DNA from: MTP4 sp9310u
Lineage (GTDB): Archaea; Halobacteriota; Methanosarcinia; Methanosarcinales; Methanosarcinaceae
Assembly: GCA_030627005.1 (NCBI GenBank)
Contig: DAOUSW010000006.1
Location: forward strand, 1 to 64,000
Direction of reading: 5' to 3'
DNA length: 64,000 nucleotides
The notes under the pieces: generated by a model
Told to the model about the DNA's origin: nothing
Database searches by the model: none
The model's input: the letters and a program-made list of their open reading frames with translations, nothing else
Translations under genes and position numbers: made by a program
Shown: positions 39,970-49,902 of the stretch, piece after piece
How positions within the stretch are numbered: position 1 is the stretch's first letter
Layout of the letters: each line of letters starts with the position of its first letter

Positions 39970-41895
39970 ATGCACTACAGCCTTGGCATCGATGCAGGAG
40001 GTACCTATACCGACGCCGTTATCGTGAATAATAACGACGACACCGTTGTCGCCGCAAGTAAAGCGCTTACGACCTATCCGGACCCGCTCGAAGGGATCAA
40101 AAATGCAATTGACGGGCTGGATGAAGAGTATGTCAGGAACGTAAAGGTAGTATCTGTTTCCACGACCCTTTCCACCAACACCATCCTGGAGGGAACCGGT
40201 TTTCCCGTGGGGATAATCCTTGTCGGGAACTATGACATCAACCAGGAACTTCCGACCCCGCATTATGCCCAGGTAAAAGGAGGGCACGGGTACAACGGGA
40301 AAGAAGCCGAACCCCTTGACCTGGAAGCCGTAAAGGAGTTTGCCCTGAATGTAAAAGACAGGGTCTCAGCTTTTGCGGTCTCATCCTACTTCAGCATTCG
40401 AAACCCCGAACATGAAATCGCGGTAAAGAAAGCCATCCTCGAACTGACCGGTCTCCCCGTGGTCTGCGCCCACGAACTTTCCCAGGACCTCGGGGCTTTT
40501 GAAAGAGCTGTGACCGCCTTCTTCAATGCGCAGCTGATTCCGATCTCCGAGAAATTCATGCAGACCGTGGGAAAGGAGATAGAAAACCGCGGCATGGACG
40601 CAAAAGTCCTCATGCTCAAGTGTGACGGGTCCGTTGTCGGGATCAAAAAGGCCCTTGAAAAACCCATCGAATCCATCTTTTCAGGCCCGGCAGGCAGCCT
40701 TGTAGGAGCCGCTTTTCTGAGCGGGTATGAGACCTGCGCCATGATCGATGTGGGAGGCACAAGTACGGACATCTCCCTGATCAAAAACGGCATCCCCGAG
40801 ATGAGCGAAGAAGGAGCAGCCGTTGGCGGCTGGAAGACCAGGGTAAGGGCAATTAAGATGGAGACCTCGGCAATGGGCGGAGACAGCCATATCTGGGTCA
40901 AAGAGAGAAAGATAACAATCGGCCCCCATCGGGTAATCCCCCTCTGCAGGGCTGCGGTGCTTTACCCGGGTTTCCTGCAACAACTTAAGACAAACCCGAT
41001 ACCCTCGAAAGGAATCCTGGGGGTCAATGTCCAGCCCACCAGGTTCTACATCAGGACAGGGTACAAACCAATCGAAATCAGCAAAGGGGAAAAAGAGCTC
41101 CTGGACGTGATCAGCGAGACCCCGACATCTATTACCGAAATGTACACCCGCCTGGGCAAGAAGTACCCTGCGTCCTATATCCTGGATTCCCTGATCCAGA
41201 AACGCCTGATTCAGGCAATAGGCTTTACCCCCACCGACGCCCTGCACGTGCTCGGGGACTATTCCCAGTGGGAAACGGAAGCTTCCGAAATCGGAGCGGA
41301 AATGCTCGGCTCCCTATCGGATATGGGTAAGGAAGAATTTGCCCTGCACATTAAGAGAGAATTTGCCAAAAACATGGCTTCGGAACTGATCTCCTTCTTC
41401 CTGGAGGGAATAGAGAAAACCGAGATCAGAAAGATCTTCGACATCGATTCTCCAACCAAATTCAAGGTTGAAATGCCTGTGGTCCTGATAGGAGGCCCTG
41501 TTTCCACCTACCTGGACGAACTGAACAAAATCATTGATGCCGAAATCGTGGTCCCTGAATACTCCGATGTAGGAAACGCCGTCGGAGCCCTCGCCGCAAA
41601 AGGAATCCGCAGGGCCGAGATCCTTATCCGCCCGGTTTCCATGGCAGCCCCGGACATGGAATTCTTTGTATTCTCCGAAAAAGGCAGGGAAAGGTTCGAA
41701 CTCTACAACGACGCCCTCGACCACGCGCACAGGCTTGGGGAACAGCTTATCCAGGATTACATGGCTGACTCGGGCATGGACCCGGAAAAGATCCAGATCG
41801 ACATCAACAAAAAAGACATCCTTCCGGCTGGCTGGCATACCCCCATGGAAACAAAACTGGTCTTCCTCGGCACGGGAGATTACGCAAGCGCATAA
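39970..41895 (+). CDS. Hydantoinase/oxoprolinase-family ASKHA protein, copy 1
   Basis: A 641-residue protein with the ASKHA phosphate-binding start SLGIDAGGTYTDAVIV, then the Hydant_A_N region and the HyuA core (MIDVGGTSTDISLI; SIFSGPAGSLVGAAFL). It lacks a HyuB partner. The family hydrolyses hydantoins or 5-oxoproline using ATP, but in methanogens several members accompany corrinoid or methyltransfer genes. Function here is open. ATG after AAAGGAG. Overall very like the protein at 47974; both lie in long repeat-rich spacers. Confidence 0.82.
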   Translation: MHYSLGIDAGGTYTDAVIVNNNDDTVVAASKALTTYPDPLEGIKNAIDGLDEEYVRNVKVVSVSTTLSTNTILEGTGFPVGIILVGNYDINQELPTPHYAQVKGGHGYNGKEAEPLDLEAVKEFALNVKDRVSAFAVSSYFSIRNPEHEIAVKKAILELTGLPVVCAHELSQDLGAFERAVTAFFNAQLIPISEKFMQTVGKEIENRGMDAKVLMLKCDGSVVGIKKALEKPIESIFSGPAGSLVGAAFLSGYETCAMIDVGGTSTDISLIKNGIPEMSEEGAAVGGWKTRVRAIKMETSAMGGDSHIWVKERKITIGPHRVIPLCRAAVLYPGFLQQLKTNPIPSKGILGVNVQPTRFYIRTGYKPIEISKGEKELLDVISETPTSITEMYTRLGKKYPASYILDSLIQKRLIQAIGFTPTDALHVLGDYSQWETEASEIGAEMLGSLSDMGKEEFALHIKREFAKNMASELISFFLEGIEKTEIRKIFDIDSPTKFKVEMPVVLIGGPVSTYLDELNKIIDAEIVVPEYSDVGNAVGALAAKGIRRAEILIRPVSMAAPDMEFFVFSEKGRERFELYNDALDHAHRLGEQLIQDYMADSGMDPEKIQIDINKKDILPAGWHTPMETKLVFLGTGDYASA

Positions 41896-41927
41896 ATGCC
41901 CGGGTGTGTGAATACCCCGGCACGTAA

Positions 41928-42032
41928 TGCACTACACAAGCATAAGTCACTACGCCAGCATAAGTCACTACGCCAGCTTAATTCACTACACCAGCACATA
42001 ATGCACTATGCCAGCGTAATGCACAAGAAAGT
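41928..42032. repeat. 18-bp tandem repeats
   Basis: Five or so units of AAGTCACTACGCCAGCAT and relatives (AATTCACTACACCAGCAC, AATGCACTATGCCAGCGT), starting 33 bp after the hydantoinase-family stop. Non-coding. Confidence 0.85.
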
Positions 42033-42045
42033 AAATGCGTAAACG

Positions 42046-42100
42046 AGTGGACTACCCTTGAGCTAAAGAGCCGGGGGTTTTACGCTCCATTTATAAAAAC
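42046..42100. other. IS200/IS605-like end motif, copy 1
   Basis: AGCCGGGGGTTTTACGCTC at 42068-42086 followed by ATTTATAAAAACAGC. The sequence closely resembles that at 45815-45840. The GGGTTTTACGCTC wording reminds me of right ends of IS200/IS605 (tnpB-type) elements. No transposase is adjacent, so this could be a solo end or a shared promoter-like element. Uncertain. Confidence 0.35.
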
Positions 42101-42600
42101 AGCATTTTTCCGGCAGCAATGCCGGAACTTTTTTTAACATAACTGACTTTCCTCAGAGTTTCTCTCTGGAGAATCATAGTTTTCTTGCTATCGTTTTTGG
42201 ACAATTGTTCGAAAATCCACAATTATTATCTCAACTGAATCTTCGATAAATAGGAGTTGGAAGCTTTCAATGAAGGCACAAAACCTAAAATTTCAAAAAT
42301 AAACGTTTGAATAACCAGGGCAGTTTTCAGAAAAAACGATAGCGTGAAAAAGTGTGAAAATGGAAAAGACATCTGCGGAAAGTGATATACGATTAAACTA
42401 TGATTAAACATTTATAAATTCATTTAATCATGGTCAGACCCACAACTCCCCAAAAAAGTAAAAGACAAATGCCCAATCCAAAAAAACATATACAATAGAA
42501 GGTTTTACACCAGAATAATATGTTGAAAAAAACGATTTTAAAAGCTAAAACCCGGAAGACATACGAAAAAGAATTTATATTGATAAGACTATTTTGATAT

Positions 42601-42750
42601 ATGAATAACTATACATTAGTTATACTCAGTTTTGTTTTTACCCTCTTAGCAATGATCTCGAATAATTATGTACCGGAATTAGAAGGGGCATTTATTGCGG
42701 CCATTGTGTTCCTGCTCATATATTCGATAAGTGAATTAAAAACAGACTAA
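42601..42750 (+). CDS. Small two-helix membrane protein
   Basis: A 49-residue frame: MNNYTLVILSFVFTLLAMIS, then NNYVPELEG, then a second hydrophobic stretch AFIAAIVFLLIYSISEL. Two transmembrane helices with an acidic hinge. No ribosome site is visible; the ATG follows TATTTTGATAT closely, so a leaderless mRNA is possible. No family recognised. It stands alone in a 1.57-kb spacer. Confidence 0.5.
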   Translation: MNNYTLVILSFVFTLLAMISNNYVPELEGAFIAAIVFLLIYSISELKTD

Positions 42751-42759
42751 CACTCAAAA

Positions 42760-43465
42760 GCGCCTGATATCCCGAAGGTGCCCGGGGGCAGGGGATTATC
42801 CGCATCAGATTCTGCAGAGGGGGACCTGCAGCAGGCATTTAAGATTCATTACACTGGACTTTTCTATAAGGACAATGGTCCTTCAAAAAGAGAATTCACT
42901 ACCATTGGACCCTGTATTTTCTGTCCCCCCGGATATTCGGACAAAAAAGCCGTGCCCGGAATCCTGGCAGGGATGGAGAACAATTATATACAGGTAACTC
43001 CTGTGTAGGAGATAGCTTATATTCGAATACAGGTTACCCCCGTACCTGTCTGCATCCAGGGGAAAAGTCAAAAGTAATAGCCGGAACTTATCCAAAAAAC
43101 TCATATTTTTGCTGTTTAAGTTTTGTTAATACTGCTACTGAACTTTCCTGGTTTTAATCACTATTCACCGGGCCGTTGATATTAGACGTTTATACGGCTG
43201 CTTCATCAGGTATTCATGCCTGGAACCTTCAGCTGGATTTCATGCCTGGTTTTGATTGGGGCAAGTGGAAATCGGAAAAGAGCCTGTGAGAACATGTCCT
43301 ATGGAACAGGTGGTTCTAACTGTTACGGGAAAGACCTGTCGTAAGTTAGACTGCAGGGTATGCTTCAAAAGATGTCATAACCGGCAAAATTCGGAACCAG
43401 CATATTTGAAAGCGGAATCGCGATCAAATTTGGAATCAAAAATACTGTCAACTTAGAGTGAGTAC
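42760..43465. other. Spacer before the DEAD-box gene
   Basis: Contains open frames (42778-43008 and 43256-43456) with no start site, no domain and uneven composition, which I do not accept as genes. A short imperfect mirror of CAGGTAACTCCTGTGTAGG and CAGGTTACCCCCGTACCTG occurs at 42990-43050. No other feature. Confidence 0.4.
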
Positions 43466-45199
43466 ATGGAAAAATTAGCAAAATTTAAGGAACTTGGACT
43501 TTCGGAAAGCACATTGAAAGCCCTGCAAAAGAAAGGTTTTGAAGAACCAACCCCTATTCAGGAAAAAATTATCCCTCTCTTCCTGGGAGGAGAATGTGAC
43601 ATTATCGGGCAGGCCCAGACAGGGACCGGTAAAACAGCAGCATTCGGGGCCCCCATTATTGAAAAAATTCCTGAAAAATCAGGAAAGGTCCAGGCAATAA
43701 TCCTGACCCCTACCCGGGAACTGGCAATTCAGGTCTCGGAAGAACTCAACTCCCTTAAAGGAGAAAAGAACCTGCAGATCGTCCCGATCTACGGGGGACA
43801 GTCCATGACCCGGCAGCTCCGGATGCTGAAGAGCGGAGTGGACATCGTTGTGGGGACCCCCGGAAGGGTCATTGACCACATTCAGCGAAAGAGCCTGAAG
43901 CTTGACAACATTTCATACTTCGTGCTTGACGAAGCCGATGAGATGCTGAACATGGGTTTCATCGATGATGTGAAGGAAATCCTGAAGGCTTCAAAACCTG
44001 AGAAAAGGATGCTCTTCTTTTCCGCAACAATGCCAAAACCGATTATCAGCATTGCACGGAAGTACATGCGAAACTACGAGCACGTCTCCGTAAGTGACGT
44101 GGAAAATGCCACGGAGCTGACCGAGCAGATCTATTTCGAAGTCAGGGACAGCGATAAGTTCGAAGCACTCTGCAGGATCATCGATATCGAAGAAGAGTTC
44201 TACGGACTGGTCTTTTGCCGGACAAAAAACGACACCACCCAGATTGCCCAGAAACTGGGGGACAGAGGCTATGCCGCCGATGCCCTTAACGGGGACATGA
44301 GCCAGCAGGAAAGAGAAAAGATCCTGAACCAGTTCAGGAAGCAGAAACTCAACATCCTGGTGGCAACCGACGTTGCAGCACGGGGAATCGACATCATGGA
44401 CCTGACCCATGTAATTAACTATAGTCTTCCCCAGGACCCGGAGTCCTACGTGCACAGGATCGGAAGAACTGGCAGGGCAGGAAAACAGGGGACTGCAGTT
44501 ACCTTTGTAACATCTACGGAATACCGCAGGCTGACTTACATAAAAAAGAGTGCGAAATCCCAGATCAAAAAAGGTATGCTCCCCGAAATAGAAGACGTCA
44601 TCAAAGCCAGGAAAACAAGGGTGAAAAACGACCTCGAAGCCATCATAAAAGAAGGGGGACACGAAGACTTCCTTGAGATGAGCAAAACCCTTCTGGAAGA
44701 ATATCCCGAAGAAATGGTCCTGGCTTCCCTTTTGAAATACACTTTCAAGGACGCCTTCGACGAGAGCAATTATTCGGAAATCAACGGCAATTCCTATGTC
44801 GACAAAACAGGAAAAACCCGGCTTTTCATAGCCATGGGCAAAGCCGACGACATGACCCCGACAAAGCTCTGCGATTTCATAAAGAAAGAAGCCGGGGAAG
44901 AAGAGATGAAAATAGGAGATATCGAGATCTTCCCCCACTTTTCCTTTGTATCCGTCCCGTTCGCCCAGGCCGAGGTCTTGCTGGGCATGTTTAAAAACAA
45001 GACAAAGGGAAGAAAACCCTTTGTGGACATTGCCCAGGGAAAGAACAGGAAAAATGATAGGCCAAGAGGAAACTGGAAACAGAGAGATGGTGGAAAACAG
45101 GGAGAAGGCCGGAAACAAGGAGGAAACTGGAAACAGAGAGATGGTGGAAAACATGCCGGGAAACAAAAATTCAAAAAAGCAAGTAAAATCCCGGCCTGA
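43466..45199 (+). CDS. DEAD-box RNA helicase (DbpA/DeaD-like)
   Basis: A 577-residue RNA helicase with Q-motif EPTPIQEKIIP, Walker A AQTGTGKTAAF, PTRELAIQV, GTPGRVIDH, DEAD in FVLDEADEMLNMGF, SATMP, ATDVAARGIDI and HRIGRTGRAG. A C-terminal RNA-binding domain of the DbpA type (about 455-530) is followed by a basic tail with two copies of GNWKQRDGGK. This pattern fits a cold-adapted or ribosome-assembly helicase. ATG after AGAGTGAGTAC. Long AT-rich spacers on both sides. Confidence 0.93.
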   Translation: MEKLAKFKELGLSESTLKALQKKGFEEPTPIQEKIIPLFLGGECDIIGQAQTGTGKTAAFGAPIIEKIPEKSGKVQAIILTPTRELAIQVSEELNSLKGEKNLQIVPIYGGQSMTRQLRMLKSGVDIVVGTPGRVIDHIQRKSLKLDNISYFVLDEADEMLNMGFIDDVKEILKASKPEKRMLFFSATMPKPIISIARKYMRNYEHVSVSDVENATELTEQIYFEVRDSDKFEALCRIIDIEEEFYGLVFCRTKNDTTQIAQKLGDRGYAADALNGDMSQQEREKILNQFRKQKLNILVATDVAARGIDIMDLTHVINYSLPQDPESYVHRIGRTGRAGKQGTAVTFVTSTEYRRLTYIKKSAKSQIKKGMLPEIEDVIKARKTRVKNDLEAIIKEGGHEDFLEMSKTLLEEYPEEMVLASLLKYTFKDAFDESNYSEINGNSYVDKTGKTRLFIAMGKADDMTPTKLCDFIKKEAGEEEMKIGDIEIFPHFSFVSVPFAQAEVLLGMFKNKTKGRKPFVDIAQGKNRKNDRPRGNWKQRDGGKQGEGRKQGGNWKQRDGGKHAGKQKFKKASKIPA

Positions 45200-45284
45200 G
45201 CTCTTATTGGCCTGGCACCTTATTGGCCAGGCCTCTTATTAGCCAGACCTCCCACAATCCGGGTTTTCGGGGGTCGCTTAGACC

Positions 45285-45570
45285 CCCACTTAAGCCCTAA
45301 TTTTAACCCCTAATTTTAATCCCTAATTGATCTCAAATTTAAGTTCTAATTTTAATCCCTATCTAAATCCTAATTTTAACCCCTACTTTGGCCTTAAAGT
45401 TGAATTCTAATTTTAACCCCTATTAAAATCCTAATTTTAATCCCCACCTGACCTCAAAGTTAAATTCTAATTTTAAATCCTAATTTTAATCCCTACCTGA
45501 CCTCAAAGTTAAATTCTAATTTTAACCCCTATTTTAACCCCTATTTAAATCCTAATTTTAATCCCTACTT
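45285..45570. repeat. Degenerate repeats after the helicase gene
   Basis: About twelve copies of CTAATTTTAACCCCTA or CTAATTTTAATCCCTA with variable joins (AAATC, CTGACCTCAAAGTTAAATT). One composite block of about 50 bp occurs twice. Non-coding. Confidence 0.8.
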
Positions 45571-45765
45571 CATGCCCCTGAAGGTAAATTATGGAACGGA
45601 TTTTCCCCAGAGGTTCCGGCTTTCATCAAAGGTTCAGACTTCCCTTGAAAAGTCATCTTCTGAACGTGGCCCAAAAATAAGTGAAAACGCATTTTGAGTG
45701 AGGGTTATTTCTTATGTTCCACCGGAAACATTAGTAGAGAAACAGCAGAAAGTTACATACGTAAG

Positions 45766-45848
45766 CAGGGTTAAGTGACGCTTAGCTCCCGGAAATAAAG
45801 CCCTGGGTTTTACGCTCAGATTATAAAAAGTATTATACGGCAATGTTG
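45766..45848. other. IS200/IS605-like end motif, copy 2
   Basis: The segment AGCCCTGGGTTTTACGCTC, then AGATTATAAAAAGTATT and CGGCAATG, matches the segment at 42046-42100 over about 45 bp with scattered differences. It lies 150 bp before thiM, so the TTATAAAAA part might also serve as its TATA box. Interpretation unsure. Confidence 0.35.
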
Positions 45849-45993
45849 CAGATGATAAATCGGAACCATTTATACCAGTTGCAATGGATGAATGCTTTTT
45901 AGAATTTTGTTTCAGGAACAACGGGCAGTGGGATCTGGCACACTGCCCGGATTACAGACTAAGAAGCGCTTAAAACGTTTATCGAGGAATATC

Positions 45994-46779
45994 ATGAAAG
46001 ACCCGCTAAAAACAATAAGGGAAACAAAACCCCTGATACATCATATCACTAACTGGGTAACCATTTACGACTGCGCAAATATGACAAGAGCGATCGGTGC
46101 CCTCCCTGTGATGGCTCATGCCCCTGAAGAATGTGCTGACATGACAAAGATCTCATCCGCTCTTGTACTTAACATCGGGACCCTGACAGTTGAAATTATC
46201 GATTCTATGCTTCTCTCCGCTGCTGCTGCAAACGAGAAGGGAATCCCTGTGGTACTCGATGCCGTAGGGGTCGGAGCGACCAGGTTCAGGGATGACATGG
46301 CTGCAAAAATCCTTGATTCCGTTCATATTGATGTCATCAAAGGCAACTATTCCGAAATCGCAAAACTGGCAGGCGAAAACGCCGAAACAAAAGGAGTTGA
46401 AGCAACTTCAATAGATGCTGACCCCGGACAGGTTGCAAAAGGACTTGCAAAATCAAAATCATGCACTGTTGTGATGACAGGAAAAGCAGACATAATAAGT
46501 AACGGGAAAAAGACGTTTATTGTAAAGAACGGGCATGAGCTAATGGGGTCAATTGTCGGGACCGGATGCATAGCAGCATCAATAATTGCTTCATTTGCGG
46601 CAGTAAATCCTGATTATTGTGACGCGTCCAGGGATGCCCTGTGCTACTTTGGAGTTGCAGGAGAACTTGCAGCCGAAAAATCAAACGGTCCGGGAAGTTT
46701 CAAGGTGAATTTGTATGATGAGGTATTCAATCTCTCAGATGAAACCGTGAAAAATAAGATGAATTTTGAAGAATGTTAA
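45994..46779 (+). CDS. thiM: Hydroxyethylthiazole kinase ThiM
   Basis: A 261-residue ribokinase-fold enzyme that phosphorylates 4-methyl-5-(2-hydroxyethyl)thiazole for thiamine salvage. Motifs: HHITNWVTIYDCANMTRAIGA-like start (HITNWVT), ALVLNIGTL, VVLDAVGVGATRFR, the anion-hole and catalytic Cys region GTGCIAASIIASFAAV. ATG 45994 is favoured over an upstream start at 45892 because GAGGA precedes it and the added N-terminus is not conserved. thiE lies 34 bp downstream. Confidence 0.93.
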   Translation: MKDPLKTIRETKPLIHHITNWVTIYDCANMTRAIGALPVMAHAPEECADMTKISSALVLNIGTLTVEIIDSMLLSAAAANEKGIPVVLDAVGVGATRFRDDMAAKILDSVHIDVIKGNYSEIAKLAGENAETKGVEATSIDADPGQVAKGLAKSKSCTVVMTGKADIISNGKKTFIVKNGHELMGSIVGTGCIAASIIASFAAVNPDYCDASRDALCYFGVAGELAAEKSNGPGSFKVNLYDEVFNLSDETVKNKMNFEEC

Positions 46780-46813
46780 TCCCGGATTAAAAGTATCCGG
46801 AGAATTTTAATCT

Positions 46814-47479
46814 TTGATAAAGATGAAAATTATGAACCAGAAAAAATTCCTGTTAGACGAGATTGACTTTTATCTTGTGACGGATTCCGAACTCTCAAGG
46901 AAAGGCACTTTATCCGATGTAGGGGATGCAGTTGAATCGGGCTGCAAGATTATCCAGTACCGGGAGAAGAACAAAAACACAAAAGAAATGATCAACGAGG
47001 CATCCGAAATCAAGAAACTATGCAGAGATAATGCGATATTTCTGGTCAATGACAGAATTGATGTTGCTTTAGCGGCTGACGCCGATGGGGTGCATATAGG
47101 CCAGGACGATATGCCAATTGATATTGCAAGAAAACTTCTTGGTACAGGGAAGATAATCGGACTTACCGTCCATAACAGGGATGAGGCAATTGAAGCGGAA
47201 CAGAATGGTGCTGATTATGTCGGACTTGGCCCTATATTCGATACTGCAACCAAAAAAGATGCAGGAAAGGGAATTGGGCCTGATAGTATAAGGGAAGTTA
47301 AAAATGCGATAAAAATTCCCGTGGTTGCTATCGGTGGAATAAACAAAGAGAACTGCAGAAATGTAATCGAAAGCGGGGCTGACAGCCTGGTTGCAATTTC
47401 TGCAATAGTATGCAGTGAGGATGTAAAAAGAGAAACACAAGATTTTATTGATATCATCCTGAAGCATAAAATCCTGTGA
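46814..47479 (+). CDS. thiE: Thiamine-phosphate synthase ThiE
   Basis: About 221 residues, a TIM barrel that joins HMP-PP and thiazole phosphate. YLVTDSELSRKGT, IIQYREKNKNTKEM (pyrophosphate site), FLVNDRIDVALAADADGVHI and GQDDMPI, GLGPIFDTATKKDAG, AIGGINKEN are all family motifs. Start between the GTG/ATG cluster at 46814-46832; the ATG at 46832 (MNQKKF) is also possible. Operon with thiM. Confidence 0.93.
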   Translation: MIKMKIMNQKKFLLDEIDFYLVTDSELSRKGTLSDVGDAVESGCKIIQYREKNKNTKEMINEASEIKKLCRDNAIFLVNDRIDVALAADADGVHIGQDDMPIDIARKLLGTGKIIGLTVHNRDEAIEAEQNGADYVGLGPIFDTATKKDAGKGIGPDSIREVKNAIKIPVVAIGGINKENCRNVIESGADSLVAISAIVCSEDVKRETQDFIDIILKHKIL

Positions 47480-47574
47480 ACCAAAAAATCGATGAAAAAA
47501 CAGGTTATACAGATAATTTCAGGGATGAATTCGGACTTTCATTTATGACCCCTCTTTTTCACGCTTAGTTTGGA

Positions 47575-47775
47575 CTATCTCGGACCTCATTCAACCCGGC
47601 TTATTCACAGAAACTATTCACCATGTTCATTCGACTTACTCACCAGGTTTATTCACATGGCATATTCCTCACGTTCATTTGGCTTATTCACCAGGCTTAT
47701 TCACATGAATTATTCCTCACGTTCATTCGGCTTACTCCCCAGGCTTATTCACCTAGCTTACTCCTCCTGGCTCAC
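47575..47775. repeat. Degenerate tandem repeats before hydantoinase-family copy 2
   Basis: The unit GGCTTATTCACATGAATTATTCCTCACGTTCATTC, here cited in parts (GGCTTATTCAC, CACGTTCATT), recurs with a period of about 50 bp, plus shorter GCTTATTCAC words. It gives rise to long but artificial open frames. Non-coding. Confidence 0.8.
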
Positions 47776-47973
47776 TCACCCGGCAATACACTCGGATCAG
47801 CCTTACAGTGCTTCTGATGCCGATTTGAGAGTTCACAGTGAGAAACCGAATCCGTTACTTTTATTTATTTTTCGAGACACCTAATCTACCATAAAACTTT
47901 ATTATCACAAAACTTTACACAACCAATATGCAGCAAGCATTCAAATAAAAACAGAGTCAAAAAGGAGTTTAAT

Positions 47974-49902
47974 ATGCAGTACAGCCTGGGCATTGACGCA
48001 GGAGGCACCTACACCGATGCGGTGCTTATAAGGGATTCGGACGGCAAGATTGTTGATTCCAATAAAGCACTCACCACCTATCCCGACCTCCTGACCGGCA
48101 TAAAAAACGTAATTGACAGCCTGAACCCGGAGTACCTTGAACACGTAAAACTGGTTTCGGTTTCAACAACCCTTTCAACTAACACCATTCTCGAAGGGAC
48201 CGGTTTTCCGGTAGCCCTGATTCTCATCGGGGACCACCCCCTTGAAAAAGAACTTCCTACAAAGCACGTACTCTTCGCCGGCGGCGGGCACAACCACAAC
48301 GGGGAAGAAGTGTCCCCCCTGGACCTCAGTGCAATCGAGAAATTTGCCCTGCAGGTAAAAGACAAGGTCTCAGCGTTTGCCATCTCTTCTTACTTCAGCA
48401 CCCGGAACCCTGAACATGAACTGAGAGCCAGGGACCGGGTCCTCGAGCTAACAGGCCTTCCTGCAGTCTGCGGGCACGAGCTCTCTCAGGAACTGGGGGC
48501 TTACGAAAGGGCTGTGACCGCTTTCCTGAACGCCCAGCTAATCCCCATAACCCGGCAGTTTGTGCAGTCCATTATCACGGACATCAAAGCCCGGGGCATT
48601 GATGCAAGGCTCCTTATGCTCAAGTGCGACGGTTCGGTGCTGGGGATAAGGGACGCCCTGCAAAAACCCATCGAAACCATATTTTCCGGGCCCGCGGCAA
48701 GCCTTGTCGGGGCCTCCTACCTCTCGGGGCTTGAAAACTGCGCCGTGGTGGACGTGGGGGGGACAAGCACGGACATTTCCTCGATTTGCTCCGGCGTCCC
48801 GGACCTGAGCGATGAAGGTGCGGTTGTGGGCGGCTGGAAGACCAGGGTCAGGGCAATCCGCATGGAGACCACAGCCACGGGCGGGGACAGCCACGTCTGG
48901 ACATGCGACAGGGAACTTTTCATCGGCCCGAGAAGGGTCGTGCCCCTCTGTGTAGCCGCGGTGCAATACCCGGAATTCCTGAATACCCTCAAAAGGACCC
49001 CCATCCCTCCAAGAGAAGACCTCTGCGAGAACATCCAGCCCACAAAGTTTTTCGTGCGCTCGGGCTACCCTGCGGGCGAACTCAGTAAAGCCGAAGCCGA
49101 AATCCTGGACGCAATAGGAAGCGAACCCGCATCCGTCCCCGAAATTGCCCTCCTGATCAAAAAAGACCCCATGCCCCAGGTCTTCGACTCTCTCATCCAG
49201 AAGAGGCTTGTCCAGGCAATCGCCTTTACCCCTACCGATGCCATGCACGTGCTCGGAGACTACACGGACTGGAACGAAGAAGCTTCCCGGATAGGGGCCG
49301 AACGCCTCTCCCGGCTCATGCGCATGACCCCACACGAGTTCTGCAGTGCAGTAAAGCACAGGGTCGCACGGAATATGACACTTCACCTGCTCTCCTATAT
49401 CCTTGAAGGAGTCCCGAAAAATTCCGTGGAAAAGATCCTCGACGGAGGCTTTCCCGCCCAGTTCAAACTGGACATCCCCGTAGTCCTGCTCGGAGGCCCG
49501 GTCCGGGCGTTTCGGGAAGAAATGAAAGGGATCATAGACGCCGACATCCTTGTCCCCGAACACGCCGAGGTAGGAAACGCCGTAGGAGCCCTGGTAGGAA
49601 AAGGCATCAAACGAGTGGAAATCCTGATCCGCCCCAAGAGCCTCACGGAGCCTGACAGCAACTTCCTGGTCTTCGCCCCCACAGGCCGCCTGAAGTTAGA
49701 AAGGTACGTCGAAGCCCTGGATACCGCAACCGAACTAGGGAAAAAACTGGTCACGGACTACATGAAAGACTGCGGCCTGAGCGGAAAACAGGTGGAAATC
49801 TCCGTTGAGAAAAAGACGATGTCCCCCGACGGCTGGACCCATCCTCCGATGGAAACAAAGCTGCTGGTTGTGGGAGTAGGGGTACGGGGAATCAACACAT
49901 AA
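47974..49902 (+). CDS. Hydantoinase/oxoprolinase-family ASKHA protein, copy 2
   Basis: A 642-residue paralogue of 39970-41895, with YSLGIDAGGTYTDAVLI, VVDVGGTSTDISSI and TIFSGPAASLVGASYL. The length is the same and the family motifs agree, but surface regions differ. No HyuB gene nearby. ATG after AAAAAGGAG. The two copies, 6 kb apart and each following a long repeat-rich spacer, suggest an old duplication. Substrate unknown. Confidence 0.82.
   Translation: MQYSLGIDAGGTYTDAVLIRDSDGKIVDSNKALTTYPDLLTGIKNVIDSLNPEYLEHVKLVSVSTTLSTNTILEGTGFPVALILIGDHPLEKELPTKHVLFAGGGHNHNGEEVSPLDLSAIEKFALQVKDKVSAFAISSYFSTRNPEHELRARDRVLELTGLPAVCGHELSQELGAYERAVTAFLNAQLIPITRQFVQSIITDIKARGIDARLLMLKCDGSVLGIRDALQKPIETIFSGPAASLVGASYLSGLENCAVVDVGGTSTDISSICSGVPDLSDEGAVVGGWKTRVRAIRMETTATGGDSHVWTCDRELFIGPRRVVPLCVAAVQYPEFLNTLKRTPIPPREDLCENIQPTKFFVRSGYPAGELSKAEAEILDAIGSEPASVPEIALLIKKDPMPQVFDSLIQKRLVQAIAFTPTDAMHVLGDYTDWNEEASRIGAERLSRLMRMTPHEFCSAVKHRVARNMTLHLLSYILEGVPKNSVEKILDGGFPAQFKLDIPVVLLGGPVRAFREEMKGIIDADILVPEHAEVGNAVGALVGKGIKRVEILIRPKSLTEPDSNFLVFAPTGRLKLERYVEALDTATELGKKLVTDYMKDCGLSGKQVEISVEKKTMSPDGWTHPPMETKLLVVGVGVRGINT

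Noticed and set aside
42778..43456. Two short frames before the DEAD-box gene
   Set aside because: No start signals, no domains, composition of spacer DNA.
43991..45166. 391-codon minus frame opposite the DEAD-box gene
   Set aside because: All helicase motifs are on the + strand; the frame is an antisense shadow.
45600..45993. TPP riboswitch upstream of thiM
   Set aside because: I find no CTGAGA/thi-box core; the region is explained by repeats and the IS-like motif.
47570..47884. 104-codon frame with SYSSRSFGLF-like repeats
   Set aside because: Translated spacer repeat; no ribosome site.
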